Assembly: GCA_021791075.1 (NCBI GenBank)
Contig: JAJYXH010000044.1
Coordinates: 1 to 25,297 of the forward strand
Direction of reading: 5' to 3'
DNA length: 25,297 nt
From: Microcaldota archaeon
Lineage (GTDB): Archaea; Micrarchaeota; Micrarchaeia; Micrarchaeales; CABMGC01
Under the pieces are notes generated by a model that worked only from the letters and a program-made list of their open reading frames with translations, was not told the origin of the DNA and did no database searches. Position numbers and translations under genes: made by a program. Shown here piece by piece: positions 1 to 6,687 of the stretch. Each line of letters opens with the position of its first letter. Positions within the stretch are counted from its first letter, which is position 1.

Positions 1-2
1 TA

Positions 3-101
3 TACGAGAAAACTGTCACGCCTTTCGGCACGTCGGCAAAGGCAGATGTTCCTAGAAAGTATATAGGAAAACGCGTTTACGTTGTTGTGCTCAAAAAGTG
101 A
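3..101 (+). CDS. C-terminal end of a DUF2080-like transposon-associated protein (partial)
   Basis: One frame is open from the window edge to a TGA at 99-101 and gives about 32 residues. The readable part contains VTPFGTSAKADVPRKYIGKR followed by a hydrophobic strand and a basic end. This resembles the short archaeal DUF2080 family (typically V-x-P-x-G-N-x-A-x-V-x-x-P-K-x-x-I-G-K-x-V), small AbrB-like proteins found beside archaeal transposase genes. The start lies outside the window, so length and neighbours are unknown. The family match is from recognised pattern only. It would place a mobile element just left of the pyr operon. Confidence 0.6.
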   Translation, partial: YEKTVTPFGTSAKADVPRKYIGKRVYVVVLKK

Positions 102-143
102 TTATTTGGGATTTATGTCCCAAAATCTACAGCCACGAAAGCC

Positions 144-151
144 TTTTATAA
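144..151 (+). promoter_or_regulatory. TATA box for the pyrB operon
   Basis: TTTTATAA lies about 30 nt before the pyrB ATG at 179, the archaeal TATA distance for a leaderless or nearly leaderless transcript. No Shine-Dalgarno motif precedes the ATG, which agrees with a leaderless start. Confidence 0.6.
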
Positions 152-178
152 CACGTTTCCGAATATACGTAGGATACC

Positions 179-1117
179 ATGTCCTCGAGAAGCCCGGTCT
201 TCCAGAAGGGACTGCTTTCTATCAAGGATCTAAGCACGAACGAGATAGAGGAGGTGCTCTCAGAGTCGGAAAGGATGCTGAAGGTCTGCAGGAGCGGAAT
301 AAAGGCCGACCATCTCAGGAACATGATAATGGCGACCCTCTTCTTCGAGCCGAGCACAAGGACCAGGCTGAGCTTCGAGAGCGCGATGCAGAGGCTCGGC
401 GGAGGCATAATCGGATTCGCGGATCCATCATCGTCATCCACGATGAAGGGCGAGACGCTTGCCGACACGGTAAAGATCGTCTCGTCTTACTCGGACGTGA
501 TCGTGCTTCGCCATCCGCGGGATGGGGCGGCAAGGGAAGCGGCAGGATTCGCCGACGTGCCGATAATAAATGCCGGAGACGGTGCAGGCGAGCATCCGAC
601 ACAGGCGCTCCTCGACCTATTTACGATAAGGAAGGAGAAGAGGAAGCTGCAGGGGTTGAAGATCGCTATTGTAGGTGACCTGAAGAACGGGAGGACTGTC
701 CACTCGCTTGCTTATGCGCTCGCCAGGTTCAGAAACGACGTCACATTCATCGCTCCAAGGCAGCTTCAGGCGCCTGCAGATATCGTCTCATCACTCAATG
801 AGAAGTACGGCCAGAGAGTTGAAATGAGCGAATCTCTAGACGCTGCGCTTGATGCGGATGTTATATACATGACGAGGGTGCAGGAGGAGAGGTTCAAGAG
901 CAAGGCAGAGTACCTTCAGTTCGCCAACTACTATAATATAAACAGAAATTTCCTGTCACGCTCTAGGAATGACGTCACGATCATGCATCCGCTGCCAAGA
1001 GTCAGGGAGATCTCTCCGGAGGTCGACTCGATGAAGAACTCGGCATACTTCAGGCAGGCCTCGTACGGCGTGCCTGTGCGCATGGCAATACTGAAGATGA
1101 TGCTCTCCGAGAAGTGA
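179..1117 (+). CDS. pyrB: Aspartate carbamoyltransferase catalytic subunit
   Basis: This enzyme joins carbamoyl phosphate and aspartate to give N-carbamoyl-aspartate, the committed step of UMP synthesis in the cytoplasm. The 312-residue protein has the family's usual length. It shows the carbamoyl-phosphate loop FEPSTRTR at about 56-63, RHPRDGA at 111-117, GEHPTQALLDL near 138-148 and HPLPR near 270-274, all expected active-site segments. The first ATG fits the TATA box at 144. It overlaps pyrD by 4 nt if the GTG start of pyrD is used. No regulatory-subunit gene (pyrI) lies in the window, so a PyrI-less trimer, or a pyrI elsewhere, are both possible. Confidence 0.96.
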   Translation: MSSRSPVFQKGLLSIKDLSTNEIEEVLSESERMLKVCRSGIKADHLRNMIMATLFFEPSTRTRLSFESAMQRLGGGIIGFADPSSSSTMKGETLADTVKIVSSYSDVIVLRHPRDGAAREAAGFADVPIINAGDGAGEHPTQALLDLFTIRKEKRKLQGLKIAIVGDLKNGRTVHSLAYALARFRNDVTFIAPRQLQAPADIVSSLNEKYGQRVEMSESLDAALDADVIYMTRVQEERFKSKAEYLQFANYYNINRNFLSRSRNDVTIMHPLPRVREISPEVDSMKNSAYFRQASYGVPVRMAILKMMLSEK

Positions 1118-2283
1118 TCTTGATGCAGACCAATTCTTCATCGGCAGAGTTGACAATCGGGGAGAGAGTCGCGATGCTCAGGGGCATGTTCAATCCCGGC
1201 CTATTCAAGAGCGCCGTAAGGCCGATGCTCTACAGGAAGTCGAACGACGATCCCGAGCTGGTCCATGAGCTCACGATGAAGCTGATGGCGCAGAACGAGT
1301 CCTCATTGAAGATGGTCTCGATCTTCTTCGGGCATAGGCGCGGGCTCAGGATCAACATAAACGGGAAGGACGTAATACCGTTCGGAACCGCCGCGGGACT
1401 TGACAAGAACGGCGATGCGATGAAGTCGCTCTCCAACTTCTTCGGATTCCTGGAGCCGGGAACGGTCGTGGTGAATCCGAGGGAGGGAAACAAGAGGCCC
1501 AGAGTGGCATTCGACCCGGACGGACTCGACGTCTACAACGCGCAGGGTTTTCCCAGCAAGGGCCTCGAGTACTTCAAGGAGAGGATAATCGCATACAGAA
1601 GATCGAACTGCAAGGCGCCCGTCTACGTGAGCATCTGCGGACTGCCGATATCAGAGCAGAATGCGGTCGATGTCGCCATGGACGAGCTCACGACATTGCT
1701 GAAGAGCCTGAACCAGTACGTGGACGGATTCGTATGGAACTGCTTCTCTCCAAATACGTCCGCGCTCAAGATGCTGCGCACCCCGGAGATATTCGAGCAG
1801 TCTGCATCGCTGATGAAGCAGCATGCGCCCGACAAGCTGAGGCTGGTTAAGCTGGGGCCGTACGAGGAGGCTGAGAAGGACGCGAGCATGTCGCTTATCC
1901 GCAAGTTCATGGACGGGGGAGGACACGGGGTCGTGACTACCAACACGAAGATGGTGCCTAAGGAGCAGGTCCCGGCCCAGGACTGGGGATATCCCTCGGC
2001 AGGAAGGAGCGGAAAGTTCCTCAAGCCTTACAGGCTCAGGAGCGTCAGCGAAATACGGGCTGCGTTCCCAGACTCCGTTATCGTGGCAACAGGCGGTATC
2101 TATGACGGAGACGATGCGTACGAGACATTCAAGGCCGGGGCCGATATGCTGGAAGGGTACACCCCTTACGGATTCTACGGCATAGGCCTTCTCAGGAATA
2201 TAGAGAAAGGGGTTGTGGCGAGGCTGAAGCAGGACGGGTATCGGAATCTCACGGAGCTTCGCGAGAAGAGAAGGATGGCATAG
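1114..2283 (+). CDS. pyrD: Dihydroorotate dehydrogenase, class 2 (quinone-type)
   Basis: This flavoenzyme oxidises dihydroorotate to orotate in pyrimidine synthesis; class 2 members sit on the membrane and pass electrons to quinone. The 389-residue protein has the N-terminal helical extension of class 2. Motifs are PFGTAAGLDKNG near 90-101, SPNT within NCFSPNT (the serine before the proline is the class 2 catalytic base position), TTNTKM, and ATGGIYDGDDAYETFKAGAD near the phosphate-binding end. The residues before SPNT (Asn-Cys-Phe) differ from the common Asn-x-Ser. The GTG at 1114 overlaps the pyrB TGA; ATG at 1123 is an alternative with GTGATC just upstream. Coupled to pyrB, it is the third enzymatic step beside the second. 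Confidence 0.93.
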   Translation: MILMQTNSSSAELTIGERVAMLRGMFNPGLFKSAVRPMLYRKSNDDPELVHELTMKLMAQNESSLKMVSIFFGHRRGLRININGKDVIPFGTAAGLDKNGDAMKSLSNFFGFLEPGTVVVNPREGNKRPRVAFDPDGLDVYNAQGFPSKGLEYFKERIIAYRRSNCKAPVYVSICGLPISEQNAVDVAMDELTTLLKSLNQYVDGFVWNCFSPNTSALKMLRTPEIFEQSASLMKQHAPDKLRLVKLGPYEEAEKDASMSLIRKFMDGGGHGVVTTNTKMVPKEQVPAQDWGYPSAGRSGKFLKPYRLRSVSEIRAAFPDSVIVATGGIYDGDDAYETFKAGADMLEGYTPYGFYGIGLLRNIEKGVVARLKQDGYRNLTELREKRRMA

Positions 2284-2286
2284 CAC

Positions 2287-3894
2287 ATGGCCAGAAAGGA
2301 GGAGAACGGTGTCGGAATACGTGCGGGAAAGATGCTCTACCCGATCTTCATGGGCCAAGTGATCGGATTCATACTTACCGCGGTTACGTTCATAGTCGTC
2401 GCAAGGATGCTTGGGCCTTCGGACTACGGGGTCTATACATTTGCCACCAGCTTCTATACGCTGCTCAACGCCTTCCTCGCATTCGGTGTCGGAGGCTACC
2501 TGACGTACGCGCTTCCAAAGTTCCTCTTCAAGAAGAACTACGAGGGCATGCTGCGCGCCATAACCAGCAGCTACGTGATAGCGTTCGCCGTATCAGGGAC
2601 ACTCACAATCATAGGTCTGGCCCTGAGCGGCTATGTCTCGGGCACATTCACCGGAGTGGGTGCAAGCCCTACGCTGCTCATGGTCTCGGCGAGCATAGTA
2701 ATAGTCTGGATAATAAGCGCGGTGCCGACAAACATACTCATCGGCCTCTCACGCAGCTGGCTCTCCTCCCTGATCGGCGTATTCATGCTCGCGGCGCAGC
2801 TCGTCCTAAGCGTCGTGCTGATCCTGCACTTCAGCGTCATGGGATCGATCCTTGCAATATTCCTGGCATATGCGTTAAGCATCGTTCCGGGAGCCTACTT
2901 CATCTACAAGGCTATATCAAAGTACTGCAAGCCCCGGATAGTCCTCCCCTCGATGGATGAGATAAGGAGGACATTCAATTTCGTCTGGCCGATGGGCATA
3001 ACGAACTTCCTAAATTACGGTGTGCCGAGCTTCGCGCTCATCTTCCTGGGACTCTTCGTGACCCCGACAGTGCTTGGAAACTACGGCTCTGCATCGAAGG
3101 CCCTATCCCTGCTCGCAATGATCTACGGAACCTTCGGCCTCGGTCTACTCCCGATATTCGAGGCCGTAAAGGAGCTGAAGCCCAAGAGGGAGATCAACAG
3201 GATATACCACAAGATAATGAATCTCGAACTGATAATAATACTCCCGATGATGGTATTCGCATGCGTCATGGCGGTCCCCATCCTACACCTCTTCATAGGC
3301 GGCAATTACACCACTGCGCCACTCTATTTTGTCCTTATAGTGATCGGCTCGGCAATCTGGCTATTCGGCGGTTACGTGAACTATCTTCTGATAACAGAGA
3401 ATCACACGATAGGAATCATCAAGGTCAATGCGATCTCTGCCGTAGTCCAGTTCGGGCTTGTATTCATCCTTGTCCCATACGCCACTGTTCTGGGGATGAT
3501 CGCCGCGATATTCTTCATAGGCAACATACTCGAGGCATTCCTCTTTGCACGTGAGGCGAGGTCGAAGTTCGGGATGCGATTCAATCTAAGGAGGATCCTC
3601 ATGCTCTACACCGGCGCAATTCTACTCGGACTTGTGCTTGCGCTCGCATACCTCGGCATGAACTACTTCTTACTCATCCAGCCACTTGACCTGAAGTATC
3701 TCCTGGAGCTCGCAGTCGGAGTCGCGCTCTCGCTGCTCCTTTATCCGGCGATACTGATAGCGATCGGAGCCGTAAGCAGGGAGGAATTGAATGACATGAG
3801 GACCTCAACGCGCAAGCTCGGAAAGGTCAGTAGGATATTCGGCGGCTTCTTCGACTACACCGAGTACATACACGACCTTCTGATAATCGAATGA
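2287..3894 (+). CDS. Multi-pass flippase of the polysaccharide/oligosaccharide transporter superfamily
   Basis: The 535-residue protein is almost entirely hydrophobic helices, about 12-14 membrane spans. Near the N-terminus it has the typical Wzx/RfbX start: a long helix followed by VARMLGPSDYGVYTFATSFY at about 38-57. Family members flip lipid-linked sugars across the membrane for surface glycans or protein glycosylation. Its ATG is 3 nt after the pyrD stop, so it is cotranscribed with pyrBD; no sequence reason for this pairing is visible. The sugar-lipid substrate cannot be told. It could serve N-glycosylation, given the sequon-rich membrane protein at 17949. Confidence 0.82.
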   Translation: MARKEENGVGIRAGKMLYPIFMGQVIGFILTAVTFIVVARMLGPSDYGVYTFATSFYTLLNAFLAFGVGGYLTYALPKFLFKKNYEGMLRAITSSYVIAFAVSGTLTIIGLALSGYVSGTFTGVGASPTLLMVSASIVIVWIISAVPTNILIGLSRSWLSSLIGVFMLAAQLVLSVVLILHFSVMGSILAIFLAYALSIVPGAYFIYKAISKYCKPRIVLPSMDEIRRTFNFVWPMGITNFLNYGVPSFALIFLGLFVTPTVLGNYGSASKALSLLAMIYGTFGLGLLPIFEAVKELKPKREINRIYHKIMNLELIIILPMMVFACVMAVPILHLFIGGNYTTAPLYFVLIVIGSAIWLFGGYVNYLLITENHTIGIIKVNAISAVVQFGLVFILVPYATVLGMIAAIFFIGNILEAFLFAREARSKFGMRFNLRRILMLYTGAILLGLVLALAYLGMNYFLLIQPLDLKYLLELAVGVALSLLLYPAILIAIGAVSREELNDMRTSTRKLGKVSRIFGGFFDYTEYIHDLLIIE

Positions 3895-3900
3895 CGGCGC

Positions 3901-4884
3901 TCACTCCATTATCTTCATGAAGATCCCCTTCACGTTCGAGTATGTTATCCTGTCTATCTGCTCGTTGGTGAAGCCGTCCTTCTTCAGCCCGTCAAGAAAT
4001 GCCTTGTAGTTCTTCAGGCTCGGTATCCCTGACATGTAAGAGTCGTTGGTCTTGTTCGCGTTGTACGACTTCTCCTCTGGCGAGTGCGGCGCGTGGTCCG
4101 TCTCTATGACGTCTATCTTCCCCTCCTTGAGCAGTCTCCGCATCGCCCTCATGTCGGCATGGCTCCTTATCGGGGGGTTGACCTTGTACTCGAGGTGCTC
4201 CACTGTGAGCATGTCCTCTGAGGAGAGCGTAAGGTGGTGCGGCGTGGCACCGCAGCTTATCTGGAGATCCTTCCTTGCAGAGTCGACTAGCATGACCGAT
4301 TCCGGAACTGAGATATGGCAGATGTGCATCTTACCCTTGAAACCATACTCCCTCGCAAGAGCTATCTGCTCCTTGACCGACTCTATCTCTGCCTCGCGAG
4401 GCCTCGCAGCTCCCCACGTGTATGGCTTTGTCATGTCCCAGAGATTTGGCTTGAAGAGGCTCTCCTTCTCGCAGTGCACGGCGAGCGGTCCCTTGTAGCC
4501 GACTTCGGAGAGCGTCTTGTAGACCACCCTCTGGTCCTCAAGATTAGTTACTGCAAGATCCCCAACCGACTTTCCGGCGTACATCTTTATCCCTGCTACC
4601 TTTAGATTGGAGTCGAATATCCTCACCGCTTCGCGTATCTGGCCTGGATCGGTGGTAGCGCCTATGTAGAGGTAGTATCCGTCAAGGCAGCCCTCGCTCC
4701 TGGCCGTCTCGAGCCTCCTGTTCACCAACTCCTCCGTGGTTATAGGAGGATCCGTATTCGGCATGTCGATGAATGCCACGACTCCCTGGCTCCTCGCAAG
4801 CTCCGTAACCGACTTTATCGTGGCCTTGTACGACTGGTTCCAGTCCCTGCAGTGTACGTGCGGATCGATGTGCATAAGTATCAT
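3901..4884 (-). CDS. pyrC: Dihydroorotase
   Basis: This enzyme cyclises carbamoyl-aspartate to dihydroorotate, the step between PyrB and PyrD. It is an amidohydrolase with the metal-ligand set visible in order: HIDPHVHCRD at the N-terminus, GIKMYAG (the lysine that is normally carboxylated), AVHCEKE, HICHIS, and IETDHAPHS with the catalytic aspartate. I start it at the ATG at 4884 (327 residues); ATG at 4875 is equally possible. A start at 4929 would add about 15 residues that run through the promoter and look non-coding. It converges on the flippase with a 6-nt gap and diverges from the rpiB-like gene. Confidence 0.93.
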   Translation of the reverse strand: MILMHIDPHVHCRDWNQSYKATIKSVTELARSQGVVAFIDMPNTDPPITTEELVNRRLETARSEGCLDGYYLYIGATTDPGQIREAVRIFDSNLKVAGIKMYAGKSVGDLAVTNLEDQRVVYKTLSEVGYKGPLAVHCEKESLFKPNLWDMTKPYTWGAARPREAEIESVKEQIALAREYGFKGKMHICHISVPESVMLVDSARKDLQISCGATPHHLTLSSEDMLTVEHLEYKVNPPIRSHADMRAMRRLLKEGKIDVIETDHAPHSPEEKSYNANKTNDSYMSGIPSLKNYKAFLDGLKKDGFTNEQIDRITYSNVKGIFMKIME

Positions 4885-4892
4885 TATAAATA

Positions 4893-4915
4893 ATTTGTAC
4901 GTGTATAATAATATT
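4893..4915. promoter_or_regulatory. Shared divergent TATA region of pyrC and the rpiB-like gene
   Basis: TATAATAATAT at 4904-4914 is AT-rich and nearly symmetrical. On the plus strand it is about 22 nt before the ATG at 4928. On the minus strand the reverse element is about 22-30 nt before the pyrC ATGs at 4884 and 4875. The two promoters therefore overlap, and PIC assembly in one direction may exclude the other. Confidence 0.5.
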
Positions 4916-4927
4916 GCCGTGGTCTTC

Positions 4928-5380
4928 ATGCGGATTGCAATATCGTCTGATAAGCCAAACGGTCTTACTGCATATGTCGTATCCTCGTTAGAAGATCGCG
5001 GTCATGAAGTTATTCTGCTGGGCGCACTGAGGAAGAAAGGGGTTGAGTGGGTCGACTCAAGCAGGGAGCTTGCTGAGTCGGTGAGTTCTGGAAAGGCCGA
5101 CCAGGGAGTCCTATTCTGCTGGACAGGCACGGGTGCATCGATAGTTGCAAACAAGATTCCAGGAGTGCGCGCAGCGCTCTGCACGGATCCGAAGCAGGCA
5201 CGCGGAGCGAGGAAGTGGGACCATGCCAACGTCCTCGTCATGAGCCTCGAACTGACATCAAAGGCCAGGGCTGGCAGGATACTTGACGCATGGTTCTCCG
5301 AGCCGTACGGCAACTCGGCTTTCGACAGGAGGAATATAAGTAAGCTTGACGATCTTGAGAGTAGGATGATGAAAAAGTGA
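4928..5380 (+). CDS. RpiB/LacAB-family sugar-phosphate isomerase, variant subfamily
   Basis: The 150-residue protein has the RpiB fold pattern: MRIAISSD at the start, the loop LFCWTGTGASIVANK at about 62-76 with Cys64 at the position of the E. coli catalytic cysteine, then PGVRAALCTDP and DHANVLVMS. RpiB proper interconverts ribose- and ribulose-5-phosphate. Here the usual Asp-His after the first strand is Asp-Lys (8-9), and the usual E-H-N-D before A-N-V-L is K-W-D-H. These match an uncharacterised RpiB-like subgroup I know from archaea and bacteria, so the substrate may differ. The ATG at 4928 follows a TATA box at 4904. The acylphosphatase begins 4 nt after the stop. Confidence 0.8.
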   Translation: MRIAISSDKPNGLTAYVVSSLEDRGHEVILLGALRKKGVEWVDSSRELAESVSSGKADQGVLFCWTGTGASIVANKIPGVRAALCTDPKQARGARKWDHANVLVMSLELTSKARAGRILDAWFSEPYGNSAFDRRNISKLDDLESRMMKK

Positions 5381-5384
5381 TGGC

Positions 5385-5678
5385 ATGAGGGTTTTCTTCG
5401 TGGTACATGGATTCGTGCAGGGCGTGGGATACAGGTCTCTTGTAAAGAGAGCGGCGGAGAAGCACAAGATAAAGGGCATGGTCAAGAATGCAGGCGACGG
5501 AAGCGTTGAGATAATCGCCGACGGAAAGGAGGAGGACCTGGAAGTCTTCAAGGACGCGATCAACATGGACATAGCGCATGGTCCTGATGTTAGGGAGATA
5601 GAGCAGATCGCGGAGAGCGACGAGCGCTTTCCAAAGAATGCTAAAGGCTACAAGAACTTCGTCATAGAGACGGAGTGA
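5385..5678 (+). CDS. acyP: Acylphosphatase
   Basis: This small cytoplasmic enzyme hydrolyses acyl phosphates such as carbamoyl phosphate and 1,3-bisphosphoglycerate. The 97-residue protein has VHGFVQGVGYRSLV with catalytic Arg17 and GMVKNAGDGSVEI with catalytic Asn35, both intact. The C-terminus (KGYKNFVIETE) matches the family's last strand. It starts 4 nt after the rpiB-like stop and is probably cotranscribed. A carbamoyl-phosphate-splitting enzyme close to pyrB and pyrC may be coincidence. Confidence 0.93.
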   Translation: MRVFFVVHGFVQGVGYRSLVKRAAEKHKIKGMVKNAGDGSVEIIADGKEEDLEVFKDAINMDIAHGPDVREIEQIAESDERFPKNAKGYKNFVIETE

Positions 5679-5727
5679 TCTTGCTTGTCATCTCATCAGA
5701 AACCTCTACATATGCCCGGTCTTGCAT

Positions 5728-5939
5728 TTATGTGCGTAGCGTATTGCTTATATCATCCAATACCTCATCTACACTCATTCTCATTCTGTAGGCATAGTGC
5801 CTGTCCATCTCAGGGACACTCATAAGTTTCCGCCTTATGCCTACCAATTCCTTCTCGAGCTCACTATCCTATCCTGAGATCTTGCCTTATTCGGCACAGC
5901 ATCCAAAGTAACTGCGCGTCTCTGCATTTGTCTCTCCAT
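5728..5939 (-). pseudogene. Small gene of about 70 codons interrupted by a one-base deletion
   Basis: From the ATG at 5939, with GGTGAG about 8 nt upstream, the frame reads MERQMQRRAVTLDAVPNKAR and continues to a TAG at 5841. From about 5865 the neighbouring frame takes over with ELEKELVGIRRKL and then MDRHYAYRMRMSVDEVLDDI, ending at a TAA at 5728. Adding one base near 5865-5870 joins both parts into a 70-residue charged helical protein. I do not recognise the family. It follows the gene at 5955 by 15 nt, so it was the last gene of that set. A fragment starting ATG CAA GAC directly after the TAA stays open into the end of acyP, but is too short to call. The shift could also be a sequencing error. 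Confidence 0.5.
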
Positions 5940-5954
5940 ATTCTCACCCAATTA

Positions 5955-6224
5955 TCAATTCCTGACATACCTGCAATGGCATACCGCCTTCCTCGAGCTT
6001 CCTCCCACGGCCCTCGCTATCTCCCTTACGACCGCCTTATCGCCCTCCTGAACCCCGTGCGCCTTGACAACGAAGCCATAGTCGCCTTCTGTTATGGCAA
6101 CCTCCTCCACATTCCTTATTCCCATCAGCTTCGCTGCGGCCTTATGCAAGTTCCCGTTCCTGCCAGGCTTCACAAAAAAGTAGTGATAGCCACGGCTAAC
6201 CTTTCGTATATTGTTCCTATTCAT
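5955..6224 (-). CDS. Small protein resembling a stand-alone Lrp/AsnC effector-binding domain
   Basis: The 89-residue protein begins with a basic segment and then has GIRNVEEVAITEGDYGFVVK at about 35-54. This pattern (V-x-E-V, then T-x-G-D-Y-D/G-x-x-V-K) is the centre of the RAM ligand-binding domain of Lrp/AsnC regulators, here without a DNA-binding domain. The helix VVREIARAV and a C-terminal strand with CHCRY complete an alpha-beta fold. Stand-alone RAM proteins bind amino acids or partner full regulators; that role is inferred. GGTGGAG lies just before the ATG. It sits between the 37-residue gene and the frameshifted gene and faces away from the two-HTH Lrp-like regulator at 6688, a possible partner. 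Confidence 0.5.
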   Translation of the reverse strand: MNRNNIRKVSRGYHYFFVKPGRNGNLHKAAAKLMGIRNVEEVAITEGDYGFVVKAHGVQEGDKAVVREIARAVGGSSRKAVCHCRYVRN

Positions 6225-6259
6225 ATCTCCACCAGGTATAAACTCAGAATTACAGAAAA

Positions 6260-6373
6260 TCAGTCAGCGTAGACTACTCTCCAGGAGTTGTATCCGTCAG
6301 GTATCAGTTTGACGGGCCTGTTCGCGTTCGGATCCACGTATGCCTTCTCCCTTCCACCGAATATCCTCTTCAT
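6260..6373 (-). CDS. Small basic protein of 37 residues, unknown function
   Basis: The short frame reads MKRIFGGREKAYVDPNANRP, then VKLIPDGYNSWRVVYAD and TGA at 6260. The composition is protein-like, with a basic start and aromatic end. Upstream GTGAG lies 4 nt before the ATG; an in-frame GTG three codons earlier, with GGTGGT before it, is an alternative start. The Lrp-domain gene begins 35 nt after its stop on the same strand. I do not recognise a family, and its short length makes the call uncertain. Confidence 0.45.
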   Translation of the reverse strand: MKRIFGGREKAYVDPNANRPVKLIPDGYNSWRVVYAD

Positions 6374-6535
6374 TATGCTCACTATACCACCAAATATGAC
6401 CGTTTAAGAAGAAATGGGGGAAAGAGGGGACCGAATCTGACAGCTAGAGATGTGGGTTGGTTGGGGATTCAGTCTAGCTATAGAAAGAGATACAATGCGG
6501 GTTATGCAATTGTTCATCCGATCCCTTCTCCCTTG

Positions 6536-6550
6536 GTACATATTATGTAC
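6536..6550. promoter_or_regulatory. Perfect palindrome GTACATA-T-TATGTAC
   Basis: Two 7-bp arms with a 1-nt centre form a perfect dyad about 140 bp upstream of the regulator gene at 6688 and 160 bp from the minus-strand small gene. Lrp-family dimers bind 13-15 bp dyads, so this is an operator candidate for the adjacent regulator. No binding evidence exists in the sequence alone. Confidence 0.4.
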
Positions 6551-6583
6551 GGCTTTGTATATATATTTCTGTTATAATTGGTG

Positions 6584-6596
6584 ACCTATAATAGGT
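6584..6596. promoter_or_regulatory. Perfect palindrome ACCTAT-A-ATAGGT
   Basis: Two 6-bp arms with a 1-nt centre, 41 bp centre to centre after the palindrome at 6536 and differing from it in sequence. It lies upstream of the TTAATATA element before the gene at 6688, where an activator or autoregulator would act. Confidence 0.4.
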
Positions 6597-6687
6597 AAAT
6601 ATGGCGAATTATACCATATATTTATCATAATTGTTCCAATAACTTAATATAACTGGTCGTTCTACTCATAACAAGAAGAGGATAATC

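Larger units (their letters stand above)
6374..6687. other. Divergent AT-rich intergenic region with palindromes
   Basis: No gene is visible in these 314 bases. They hold an inverted repeat AGCTAGA/TCTAGCT (6442-6448, 6473-6479) whose loop contains GGGTTGGTTGGGG, two short perfect palindromes listed separately, a TATATATA stretch near 6557, an AATTAT/ATAATT inverted pair near 6606-6631, and TTAATATA near 6643 that is a plausible TATA box for the gene at 6688. Composition is much more AT-rich than left of 6250. Confidence 0.5.

Noticed and set aside
82..678. Long plus-strand frame overlapping pyrB
   Set aside because: It is rich in Arg and Glu without protein-like texture and lies over the clear pyrB frame.
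5670..5727. Short minus-strand frame starting ATG CAA GAC after the frameshifted gene
   Set aside because: About 21 codons, ending inside acyP; possibly the start of a lost gene, but too short to call.
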